This document shows positions 1 to 7,335 of a stretch of DNA of 64,000 nt, in pieces. The stretch is from assembly GCF_005222485.1 (NCBI RefSeq), contig NZ_CP029078.1:8681501-8745500 (forward strand). The letters are read 5' to 3'. Each line of letters opens with the position of its first letter. Positions within the stretch are counted from its first letter, which is position 1. Made by a program: the position numbers and the translations under genes. The stretch is from Streptomyces griseoviridis (GTDB lineage Bacteria; Actinomycetota; Actinomycetes; Streptomycetales; Streptomycetaceae). The notes under the pieces are model-generated. The model ran no database searches and was not told the DNA's origin. It saw only the letters and a list, made by a program, of their open reading frames with translations.

Positions 1-762
1 CCCGGCGAGCAGCAGGGCCTGCCCGGTGGCGACCAGGGCGTCCTCGGAGAGCGGCTCGTCGGTCCCGGCACCGTTGTCAGGGTTATCGGAGTTATCGGAG
101 TTGCCGGGGCCGCCGAGCAGCAGGCTGATGAGGTCGTCGCCGGGGTCGGCGCGCTTGCCGTCGACCAGTCGCGACATGTAGGCGGCGAAGTCGCGGTGGG
201 CGGCGGCCGTCTCCTCGCGGGTGTAGCGGGTGGTGTTGAGGAAGATGTCCGACCACGCCTTGAACCGGTCGCGGTCGTCCTCAGGGACCCCGAGCATGCG
301 GCAGATCACGTAGACGGGGAGCGGGAAGGCGAGCCCGGTGACCAGGTCGGCCGGTGCTCCGTCCGCGACCATCCGGTCGACGAGCCGGTCGGCCATCGCC
401 TCCATGTCGGGGCGCAGCGCCATCATCCGCTTCGCGGTGAACCACTTGCCGATCATCCGGCGCCAGCGTTCGTGGCCGACCGCGTTGAGGGTCTTCGCCA
501 TGGGGCTGTTGAACACGTCCTCGGAGCCGCCGGCCGCGGCCCGCGCCGCGTCGGGCCTGGCCAGGCCCTCCCGGCTGAAGCGCGGGTCGGACAGCGCCAT
601 CCGGACGTCCTCGTACCGGGTCAGCAGGGCGGCCTCGTCGCCGCTGGGCAGGGTCACCCGGGCGACCGGGCACTTCTCCCGCAGCTCCGGCCACTCGGCG
701 GGGGGCCGCAGCGCGGAGGCGCCCTGTAAGGGATAGGGCAGGGGCGTGCGTTCGTCCGGCAT
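1..762 (-). CDS. Cytochrome P450, N-terminal part (cut by window edge)
   Basis: About 254 N-terminal residues of a soluble bacterial P450 mono-oxygenase; the heme-binding cysteine lies beyond the left edge. The protein starts MPDERTPLPYPLQGAS and carries family landmarks: CPVARVTLPSGD, an RYEDVRMALSDPRFSR stretch (beta1/B helix), GHERWRRMIGKWFTAKRM (C helix WR pair that contacts a heme propionate), and DLISLLL before the I helix. The ATG at 762-760 has a GGAGGAG ribosome site about 6 bases upstream. It is divergent from an MFS exporter, which suggests a modify-and-export pair under one operator. An Asn/Ser/Asp-rich loop (NSDNSDNPDN) is encoded by 9-bp tandem repeats at 74-109 and is probably a variable surface insertion. 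Family assignment is firm from motifs; substrate is unknown. Confidence 0.9.
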   Translation of the reverse strand, partial: MPDERTPLPYPLQGASALRPPAEWPELREKCPVARVTLPSGDEAALLTRYEDVRMALSDPRFSREGLARPDAARAAAGGSEDVFNSPMAKTLNAVGHERWRRMIGKWFTAKRMMALRPDMEAMADRLVDRMVADGAPADLVTGLAFPLPVYVICRMLGVPEDDRDRFKAWSDIFLNTTRYTREETAAAHRDFAAYMSRLVDGKRADPGDDLISLLLGGPGNSDNSDNPDNGAGTDEPLSEDALVATGQALLLAG

Positions 763-821
763 GTCGTGTCTCCTCCGGTCGCGGGACGTGACGACGCCCC
801 CAGTCAAACCCCCGCGGTAGA

Positions 822-843
822 TTAAGTCAATCAACTGAATTAA
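822..843. promoter_or_regulatory. AT-rich inverted repeat, putative operator
   Basis: Arms TTAAGTCA and TGAATTAA (7 of 8 positions complementary) flank a 6-base spacer, in the middle of the P450/MFS divergent promoter region. The low GC stands out against the surroundings. A MarR- or TetR-type repressor site is the natural reading, but no such regulator gene is inside the window, so it may lie to the left. Confidence 0.5.
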
Positions 844-844
844 A

Positions 845-859
845 GTTGCCTCACGCAAC
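845..859. promoter_or_regulatory. Perfect 5-5-5 inverted repeat GTTGC/GCAAC
   Basis: GTTGC, spacer CTCAC, GCAAC. It sits one base after the larger AT-rich dyad and about 56 bases before the MFS start. It could be a second operator half or an mRNA 5' hairpin. Confidence 0.3.
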
Positions 860-914
860 GACGGCCGTGTGGCCGGTCCGCGCCCCTGCCCCGCCCGACT
901 GAGATGAGCCCCTC

Positions 915-2366
915 TTGAACGCCTCCGCAGACGCGTCCCGCGCGAGTCGCGTGGTCGCGGTGCTGGCACTCGCCGGCACCACCGCCGCCATCATGCAGAC
1001 CTTGGTCACGCCCCTGCTGCCGAGGCTGTCCGACATCCTGCACACCGCCCCGTCGAACGCCGCCTGGGTGGTGACCGTCACGCTGCTCGCCTCCGCCGTC
1101 TGCGTCCCGGTCACCGGACGCCTCGGCGACATGCTCGGCAAGCGCCGGATGATGCTCGCCTGCACGGTGCCGCTGTTCGCCGGCTCGGTGATCTGCGCGC
1201 TGTCGTCGTCCGTGGTCCCGATGATCGTCGGACGCGGGCTCCAGGGCATGGGGATGGGCATGGTGCCGCTCGGCATCGCCCTCCTGCGCGACGTCGTCCC
1301 GAAGGAGAAGCTCAGCTCCTCCATCGCCCTGGTCGGCGCCTCCATGGGGATCGGCGGCGGCCTCGGCCTGCCGATCGCCGCCGCCGTCACCCAGTACGCC
1401 AACTGGCGTGTGCTGTTCTGGGGTTCGGCCGTGCTGGCCCTCGTGATCGCCGCCCTGATCCGCTCCGTCGTGCCGGCCGTCCCGGCGACCGCGCGGGGGC
1501 AGCGCTTCGACGCCCCCGGCGCGCTCGGGCTCGGCGCCGGACTGGTCATGCTGCTGCTCGCCGTCTCCAAGGGCGCCGACTGGGGCTGGGCGTCCGCCAC
1601 CACGCTCGCGCTCTTCACCGGCTCCGCCGTGCTGCTGGGCGCCTGGGGCGGGTGGGAGCTGCGCGTCGGCTCCCCGCTGATCGACCTGCGCGCCACCGCC
1701 CGCCCCCGGGTGCTGCTGACCAACGTGGCCTCGGTCTTCACGAGTTTCTCGATGTACGCCAGCATGCTGGTGCTGCCGCAACTGCTCCAGTTCCCGGCCG
1801 CCACCGGCTACGGCCTGGGCCAGTCGGTGCTCGCGGCCGGTCTGTGGATGGCGCCGGGCGGCCTCATGATGATGCTCGTCTCGCCCCTCGGCGGGAAGCT
1901 GACCGACGCCAAGGGCCCCAAGTTCACCTTGATCAGCGGTGCGTTGGTGATCGCCGCCGGATACGGGGTGTCCCTCGCGCTGATGGGGTCCGCGGTGGGC
2001 GTCATGGTGGCCGTCATGGTCGTCAACAGCGGTGTCGGCCTCGCCTACGGCTCGATCCCGGCGCTCATCATGGGGTCGGTGCCGCAGTCGGAGACCGCCG
2101 CGGCCAACGGTTTCAACACGCTGATGCGCTCGCTCGGCACCTCCGTCGGCGCCGCCGTGATCGGCGTGCTGCTCGCCCAGATGACCACCACCGCGGGCGC
2201 CCACACCTTCACCTCCGAGACCGGATTCCGCACCGCGCTGGTGGTGGGCTGCGTCGTGGCGCTGGTCTCCGCGGCCATCGCCGCCGTCATCCCGGCCCCG
2301 CGCGAGGCGGCCGACGAGCCGACCCCGGCCGACGCCACCGTCCGGGCGGAGCAGCCGGCGGCTTGA
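915..2366 (+). CDS. MFS drug-type exporter
   Basis: A 483-residue integral membrane antiporter of the DHA2-like major facilitator type. Hydrophobic segments run throughout. The cytoplasmic loop motif A is GRLGDMLGKRR (about residues 70-80), followed by RGLQGMGMGMVPLG, typical of TM4/5 of drug:H+ antiporters. The chosen start is TTG at 915, with GAGATGAG about 6 bases upstream; an ATG at 904 reads only four codons to a stop. The C-terminus is a short charged cytoplasmic tail. Divergent from the P450, with a dyad between, it probably exports the P450 product or a related toxic compound (inference). Substrate cannot be read from sequence. Confidence 0.88.
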   Translation: MNASADASRASRVVAVLALAGTTAAIMQTLVTPLLPRLSDILHTAPSNAAWVVTVTLLASAVCVPVTGRLGDMLGKRRMMLACTVPLFAGSVICALSSSVVPMIVGRGLQGMGMGMVPLGIALLRDVVPKEKLSSSIALVGASMGIGGGLGLPIAAAVTQYANWRVLFWGSAVLALVIAALIRSVVPAVPATARGQRFDAPGALGLGAGLVMLLLAVSKGADWGWASATTLALFTGSAVLLGAWGGWELRVGSPLIDLRATARPRVLLTNVASVFTSFSMYASMLVLPQLLQFPAATGYGLGQSVLAAGLWMAPGGLMMMLVSPLGGKLTDAKGPKFTLISGALVIAAGYGVSLALMGSAVGVMVAVMVVNSGVGLAYGSIPALIMGSVPQSETAAANGFNTLMRSLGTSVGAAVIGVLLAQMTTTAGAHTFTSETGFRTALVVGCVVALVSAAIAAVIPAPREAADEPTPADATVRAEQPAA

Positions 2367-2425
2367 TCGGGGCGGGCGGCCGGTGGCCCGACGGTGACGG
2401 ACGGGCGGCGTCGCGACCGGCGCGC

Positions 2426-2540
2426 GGCGTCGCGGGTGGCCGGCGTCCCGACCGGCGCGCGGGCGCGGCGTCGCGGGTGGCCGGCGTCCCGACCGGCGCG
2501 CGGGCGCGGCGTCGCGGGTGGCCGGCGTCCCGACCGCGAC
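2426..2540. repeat. 41-bp tandem repeat, about 2.8 copies
   Basis: Units start at 2426, 2467 and 2508 with GGCGTCGCGGGTGGCCGGCG and continue with CCCGACCGGCGCGCGGGCGC. The first two copies are almost identical; the third breaks off in CGACCGCGACCC just before the longer repeat begins. Confidence 0.85.
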
Positions 2541-2542
2541 CC

Positions 2543-2922
2543 GGCGTCCGGTCCCGTGCGGTGCCTGTGACGTCCGGGTGCCGGGGCTGAGTGGCCGCCT
2601 CGCCCTCCGGGGCCCCTGCCGATGGCCCGCGTTCTCGACTTCCCGCACGCCGTCGAGCAGCCGCCCGGCGGCGTCAGGTCCCGTGCGGTGCCTGTGACGT
2701 CCGGGTGCCGGGGCCGAGTGGCCGCCGCCCGCCCTCCGGACCCCTGCCGATGGCCCGCGTTCTCGACTTCCCGCACGCCGCCGAGCCACCGCCCGGCGGC
2801 GTCCGGTCCCGCGCGGTGCCTGTGACGTCCGGGTGCCAGGACCGCGTGGCCGCCGCCCGCCCTCCGGACCCCTGCCGATGGCCCACGTCCTCGACTCCCC
2901 GCACGCCGCCGAGCCGCCGCCC
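2543..2922. repeat. 127-128 bp tandem repeat, three copies
   Basis: Copies start at 2543, 2670 and 2798, each at GGCGTCxGGTCCCGxGCGG. Each contains GCCTGTGACGTCCGGGTGCC, CCCCTGCCGATGGCCC and a block ending CCGCACGCCG. Divergence between copies is about 5-15% by eye. The period is not a multiple of three, so copies would not stay in one reading frame, which argues against coding. There are no unique spacers, so it is not CRISPR. Confidence 0.85.
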
Positions 2923-3049
2923 CGCCCTCCGGGGCCCCTGACCCCACGGTGATCTGAAACCGTTCAATCCCACCCGCGAAGGAGACGCGCCGTCCGTGGT
3001 GCGTCCCCTTCGCGCTCGAAGGTCTGTCAGGAAAGTCGCCGCACGCTCA

Positions 3050-3079
3050 TTGACCCCTTCTCGCGCCCGCCTCTACGGT
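3050..3079 (+). promoter_or_regulatory. Promoter of the rhamnosidase gene
   Basis: TTGACC at 3050-3055, an 18-base spacer, then TACGGT at 3074-3079. This fits the vegetative Streptomyces pattern (TTGAC-N17/18-TANNNT). The predicted transcript start near 3086 lies just before the palindromic operator. Confidence 0.5.
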
Positions 3080-3096
3080 GACGACGCCCACACTGA

Positions 3097-3110
3097 TTGA
3101 ATCGATTCAA
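3097..3110. promoter_or_regulatory. Perfect 14-bp palindrome, LacI-type operator
   Basis: TTGAATCGATTCAA is fully self-complementary with a central CG, the signature of LacI-family operators. A further half site, TTCGATTCA, follows at 3120-3128 about two helical turns away. The position immediately after the promoter predicts repression until the sugar inducer is present. No LacI regulator gene is in the window. Confidence 0.7.
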
Positions 3111-3153
3111 GTCGATCGGTTCGATTCACCCCCCATATGTGCGAGGTGGCGTA

Positions 3154-6100
3154 GTGATCAGTCGACGAGAGATCCTGGCGGGCACGGCGGCGGCGGTCGC
3201 GGTCGCGGCCACGAGTGCCGTCCCGGCCGAGGCCGCACCCGCCGCTCCTCCCGCCCCGGGACCGACAGGCCGCCCGAAACCGCTGACCGTCACCGCCCCC
3301 ACCGTCGAGTACGTGCGGCACCCGCTCGGCCTCGACACGGCCCGCCCCCGCCTGAGCTGGCCGCTGGCCTCCACCGCATCCGGCGCCCGCCAGAGCGCCT
3401 ACCGGATCAAGGTCGCCTCCAGCGCCGCGCGCCTTGCCCGCCCCGACGTCTGGGACAGCGGCCGGATCGCCTCCGCCGACTCCGTCCTCGTCCCCTACGC
3501 GGGCCCCGAACTCCGCGCCAGGACACGCTACTTCTGGTCGGTCCGGGTGTGGGACGCAGCCGGCACCGCCTCGGACTGGAGCGAACCCTCCTGGTGGGAG
3601 ACCGGCCTGACCGGCGCGGACGACTGGTCGGCCCGCTGGATCTCGCCCCCCGCCGCCCTCACCGCCGCCCCCACCTTCCAGGGCGCCGACTGGATCTGGT
3701 TCCCCGAGGGCGACCCGGCGGTCGAGGCACCGGCCGCGACCCGCTGGTTCCGCCGCACCGTCGACCTCCCCGAGAACATGGCCGCCGCGGCCCTCGCGAT
3801 CACCGCCGACAACGTCTACGCCGTCTCCGTCAACGGCACCGAGGTCGCCCGTACCGACCTGGACACGGACAACGAGGGCTGGCGCCAACCCGCCGTGGTC
3901 GACGTCCTGTCCCGGCTGAAGCCCGGCCGCAACGTCCTCGCCGTGGCCGTCACCAACGCCACCGCCAGCCCGGCGGGCCTGCTGGCCGCCCTGGAGATCG
4001 AGGCCGACTCCGGCGCGTCGCGCGTCGTCACGGACACGGCGTGGCGCACCACGGACAGCGAACCCGCCACCGGCTGGCGCACCGCGGACTTCGACGACAC
4101 CGCGTGGCAGCCCGCGAGGAAGGTGGCGGCCTCGGGCGCGGGACCCTGGGGCACCCTCACCCCGGCGTCCTACGCCGTGACCCGGCTGCGCCGCCAATTC
4201 CCGCTGCGCCGCGTCAAGGTGGAGCGCGCCCGCCTCTACATCACCGCACTCGGCCTGTACGAGGCCCACCTCAACGGAGTCCGGGTCGGCACCGACCAAC
4301 TCGCCCCCGGCTGGACGGACTACGACACCCGCGTCCAGTACCGCACCCATGACGTCACGGAGTTGCTGCGCACCGGCGCCAACGCCCTCGGCGTGTACCT
4401 CGCACCCGGCTGGTACGCCGGCAACGTCGGCATGTTCGGCCCCCACCAGTACGGCGAAAGCCCCTCCCTGCTCGCCCAGTTGGAGGTGACCTACGCCGAC
4501 GGCAGGACCGAGCGGGTCGTCACGGACACCGACTGGCGGGCCTCGGCGGGACCCGTCGTCACCGCCGACCTCCTCAACGGCGAGACGTACGACGCCCGCA
4601 AGGAGACCCCCGGCTGGTCGTCGCCCGGCTTCGCCGACCGGTCCTGGCTGCCCTGCCGCGCGGCCGACGCCACCGTCCCGCGGCACGTCGTCGCGCAGGT
4701 CGACGGACCCGTCCGGGTGACCGACGAACTGACCCCGGTCGCGGTCACCCAGCCGAAACCCGGCGTCTTCGTCTTCGACCTCGGCCAGAACATGGTCGGC
4801 TCGGTCCGCCTCACCGTCCAAGGCGCCGCGGGCACGACCGTGCGGCTGCGGCACGCGGAGGTCCTCGACCCGGACGGCACCGTCTACACCGACAACCTGC
4901 GCACCGCGAAGGCCACCGACACCTACACCCTCAAGGGACAGGGCAAGGAGACCTACGAACCGCGCTTCACCTTCCACGGGTTCCGCTACGTCGAGGTGAC
5001 CGGGTTCCCCGGCACCCCCACCGCGAAGGCGATCACCGGCCGCGTCATGCACACCGACGCGCCCGCCACCCTCACCTTCGAGACCGGCGACCCGATGATC
5101 GACCAGCTGCACGGCAACATCACCTGGGGCCAGCGCGGAAACTTCCTCTCCATCCCCACCGACACCCCGGCCCGCGACGAACGCCTCGGCTGGACCGGCG
5201 ACATCAACGTCTTCGCGCCGACCGCCGCCTACACCATGGAGTCGGCCCGCTTCCTCACCAAGTGGCTGGTCGACCTGCGCGACGCCCAGACCGCCGAGGG
5301 GTCCTTCACTCACGTCGCACCCGACATCGCGGGCGTCGGCGACGGCGCGGCCGGCTGGGGCGACGCGGGCGTCACCGTCCCCTGGGCGCTCTACCAGGCG
5401 TACGGGGACCGGCAGGTGCTCGCCGACGCGTGGTCCTCGATCCGCGCCTGGCTCGGCTACCTGGAGAAGCACAGCACCGGACTGCTGCGCCCCGCCGACG
5501 GGTTCGGCGACTGGCTGAACCTCTCCGACGAGACCCCCAAGGACGTCATCGCCACCGCGTACTTCGCGCACAGCGCCGACCTCGCCGCCCGCACGGCCCG
5601 CGTGCTCGACGAGGACCCCGCCCCCTACGACGACCTCTTCGCCCGGGTCCGCACGGCGTTCCGCACCGCGTACGTCGGCGCCGACGGCAGGATCAAGGGG
5701 GACACCCAGACGGCCTACGTGCTGGCCCTGTCGATGGACCTGGTCCCCGACGCCCTGCGCACCGCGGCCGCCGACCGCCTCGTCGCCCTCATCGACGCCC
5801 GCGACGGCCACCTGTCCACCGGCTTCCTCGGCACCCCGCGGCTGCTGCCGGTCCTCACCGACACCGGCCACAACGACGTCGCCTACCGGCTCCTCACCCA
5901 GCGCACCTTCCCCAGCTGGGGCTACCAGATCGACCGAGGTTCGACGACGATGTGGGAACGCTGGGACTCGCTGCGCCCCGACGGTACCTTCCAGGACAAG
6001 GGCATGAACTCCTTCAACCACTACGCCTACGGCTCGGTGGGGGAGTGGATGTACGCGAACATCGCGGGCATCTCACCGGCGGCGCCCGGCTACCGCGAGA

Positions 6101-6381
6101 TCACCGTCCGCCCCCGCCCCGGCGGCGGCCTCGACACGGCCCGCGCGACGTTCACCTCGGTGCGCGGCCCGATCTCCACCGACTGGCGGCGGAAGTCCAC
6201 CGGCTTCGAGCTGACGTGCTCGATCCCGCCGAACACGACGGCCGAGGTGTGGCTGCCGACGGCGGCCGGCGACACGGTCACCCGCGCACCGGGCACACCG
6301 CTGCGCGAGGAGCAGGGCTACCGCGTGTACAAGGTCGCGTCGGGCACCCACACCTTCACGACGAGGTCGGCCCGCCACTGA
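3154..6381 (+). CDS. Secreted alpha-L-rhamnosidase, GH78
   Basis: 1075 residues; hydrolyses terminal alpha-L-rhamnose from plant glycosides or polysaccharides outside the cell. GTG at 3154 is preferred: it follows GAGGTGG and gives a twin-arginine signal (ISRREILAGTAAAVAVAAT, cleavage near AEAAP). Order: an Ig-like domain (LSWPL to WWETG, about 50-150), an inserted jelly-roll region resembling the rhamnose-binding CBM67 (about 170-340), the bacterial rhamnosidase N domain (LYITALGLYEAHLNG to LGVYLAPGWY), then the (alpha/alpha)6 catalytic barrel. The catalytic acid motif DERLGW gives Glu676; TTMWERW gives Glu935, the expected base position in this family. This is the architecture of Streptomyces GH78 enzymes. 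It is monocistronic and ends at two strong hairpins. Confidence 0.95.
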   Translation: MISRREILAGTAAAVAVAATSAVPAEAAPAAPPAPGPTGRPKPLTVTAPTVEYVRHPLGLDTARPRLSWPLASTASGARQSAYRIKVASSAARLARPDVWDSGRIASADSVLVPYAGPELRARTRYFWSVRVWDAAGTASDWSEPSWWETGLTGADDWSARWISPPAALTAAPTFQGADWIWFPEGDPAVEAPAATRWFRRTVDLPENMAAAALAITADNVYAVSVNGTEVARTDLDTDNEGWRQPAVVDVLSRLKPGRNVLAVAVTNATASPAGLLAALEIEADSGASRVVTDTAWRTTDSEPATGWRTADFDDTAWQPARKVAASGAGPWGTLTPASYAVTRLRRQFPLRRVKVERARLYITALGLYEAHLNGVRVGTDQLAPGWTDYDTRVQYRTHDVTELLRTGANALGVYLAPGWYAGNVGMFGPHQYGESPSLLAQLEVTYADGRTERVVTDTDWRASAGPVVTADLLNGETYDARKETPGWSSPGFADRSWLPCRAADATVPRHVVAQVDGPVRVTDELTPVAVTQPKPGVFVFDLGQNMVGSVRLTVQGAAGTTVRLRHAEVLDPDGTVYTDNLRTAKATDTYTLKGQGKETYEPRFTFHGFRYVEVTGFPGTPTAKAITGRVMHTDAPATLTFETGDPMIDQLHGNITWGQRGNFLSIPTDTPARDERLGWTGDINVFAPTAAYTMESARFLTKWLVDLRDAQTAEGSFTHVAPDIAGVGDGAAGWGDAGVTVPWALYQAYGDRQVLADAWSSIRAWLGYLEKHSTGLLRPADGFGDWLNLSDETPKDVIATAYFAHSADLAARTARVLDEDPAPYDDLFARVRTAFRTAYVGADGRIKGDTQTAYVLALSMDLVPDALRTAAADRLVALIDARDGHLSTGFLGTPRLLPVLTDTGHNDVAYRLLTQRTFPSWGYQIDRGSTTMWERWDSLRPDGTFQDKGMNSFNHYAYGSVGEWMYANIAGISPAAPGYREITVRPRPGGGLDTARATFTSVRGPISTDWRRKSTGFELTCSIPPNTTAEVWLPTAAGDTVTRAPGTPLREEQGYRVYKVASGTHTFTTRSARH

Positions 6382-6384
6382 ACC

Positions 6385-6430
6385 GCGCACATCCCAGGCA
6401 CCCGCATGCGGAGGTGCCTGGGATGTGCGC
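6385..6430. terminator. 18-bp perfect hairpin, terminator
   Basis: GCGCACATCCCAGGCACC (6385-6402) pairs with 6413-6430 over 18 bp around a 10-base loop. There is no U-run, as is common in Streptomyces. It sits between the convergent rhamnosidase and YczE-like genes, so it can act both ways. Confidence 0.85.
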
Positions 6431-6480
6431 GACGCGCCGAGGCGGTGACCCGCTGAGGGGGGAAGGCCGAGAGGGAAAGG

Positions 6481-6525
6481 CCGAGGGGGGAAGGGGCCCC
6501 GGACGACGGCCCCTTCCCCCCTCGG
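6481..6525. terminator. Second 18-bp perfect hairpin
   Basis: CCGAGGGGGGAAGGGGCC (6481-6498) pairs perfectly with 6508-6525 around a 9-base loop. It lies 9 bases from the end of the minus-strand operon and is probably its own terminator. Confidence 0.85.
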
Positions 6526-6534
6526 TGACGACTC

Positions 6535-7335
6535 TCAGGCCGCCTCGGCCTCCGTCCCGGCCTCCTGCGCCGCCCGCTTCTTCTCCGTCCGCCGCTCCAG
6601 ATCGAACATCGGAATGAAGAGTTGCGCGAGGGGACCGATGGCGACGGCGTAGATGATCGTGCCGACGCCGAGGGTGGCTCCGAGGAGGAAACCGATGGCC
6701 AGAACGGTCAGTTCGATGAGCCAGCGCACACCCCTGATGGAGTGTCCGCGCGCCGCCCACCCCGTCATCAGACCGTCGCGCGGGCCAGGACCGAGGCCCG
6801 CGCCGATGTACGCGCCGGTGGCGACGCCGTTGAGGACGACGCCCGTGATCAGCACCGTCCAGCGCAGCCACAGCGCCTCGGGCGCCGGCGCCCACGTCAG
6901 GTAGAGGTCCATGACGGTGCCGACCAGCAGCACGTTGCACACGGTGCCGAGCCCCGGCTTGTTGCGCAGCGGGATCCACAGCAGCAGCACCAGGGCGCCG
7001 ATGATGTTGGTCCACATGCCGATGCCGAGACCGACCGTGCGGGACAGGCCCTGACTCAGCGCGTCCCACGGTTCGACGCCGAGCCCCGAGTGGATGACCA
7101 GCGCGTCGCTGACCCCGTACAGGGCGAGCCCGACGATCAGCTGCGGGAGCCTGCGGGCCGGGCGGTCGGGGATCAGGGGCCGCTGGATGATCGCGCCGAT
7201 GCCGCGGGCTCCGCGCCGCCCCGGCGCGGTGGCCGTCCGGTCGGCCGTCGCGCCCGACGCTGCGGGGGCCTTGCCCGCCGTCGCGCCGGATTCGTCTGCT
7301 CTCTCGGCACCGAGGCTGTCACGCGTCGATGTCAT
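6535..7335 (-). CDS. YczE/YitT-like integral membrane protein
   Basis: 266 residues. An N-terminal disordered Ala/Thr-rich tail of about 60 residues is followed by five or so membrane helices, including QLIVGLALYGVSDALVIHSG, GVEPWDALSQGLS and TNIIGALVLLLWIPL. The GxxPWDxLxxG motif and the GAGLGPGPRDGLM loop are hallmarks of the YczE/YyaS/YitT membrane family, several of which are proposed transporters. The ATG at 7335 overlaps the metX stop as ATGA and has AGGAG upstream, so it is translationally coupled to metX. As the last gene of a likely specialised amino acid operon it may be the exporter or self-protection protein (inference). Family call good, function open. Confidence 0.8.
   Translation of the reverse strand: MTSTRDSLGAERADESGATAGKAPAASGATADRTATAPGRRGARGIGAIIQRPLIPDRPARRLPQLIVGLALYGVSDALVIHSGLGVEPWDALSQGLSRTVGLGIGMWTNIIGALVLLLWIPLRNKPGLGTVCNVLLVGTVMDLYLTWAPAPEALWLRWTVLITGVVLNGVATGAYIGAGLGPGPRDGLMTGWAARGHSIRGVRWLIELTVLAIGFLLGATLGVGTIIYAVAIGPLAQLFIPMFDLERRTEKKRAAQEAGTEAEAA

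Larger units (their letters stand above)
2367..3049. other. Gene-free region dominated by tandem repeats
   Basis: Between the MFS stop and the rhamnosidase promoter there is no convincing gene. Several reading frames are open on both strands only because of GC content and the repeats; their translations are Arg/Pro/Ala-rich and match each other across repeat copies. The two tandem repeats are listed separately. Confidence 0.7.

Noticed and set aside
2426..2922. Possible CRISPR array
   Set aside because: Repeats are adjacent with no unique spacers, unit length is 41 or 127 bp, and there are no cas genes.
2591..2973. Open frames on both strands inside the tandem repeats that could be read as 67-116 residue proteins
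   Set aside because: They are Arg/Pro/Ala-rich, the 127-128 bp period shifts the frame between copies, and none has a ribosome site or a recognised motif.
3073..6021. Long minus-strand open frame of 982 residues antisense to the rhamnosidase
   Set aside because: It is a third-position-GC shadow: Gly/Val/Glu-rich low-complexity translation, while the plus strand encodes a complete GH78 enzyme.
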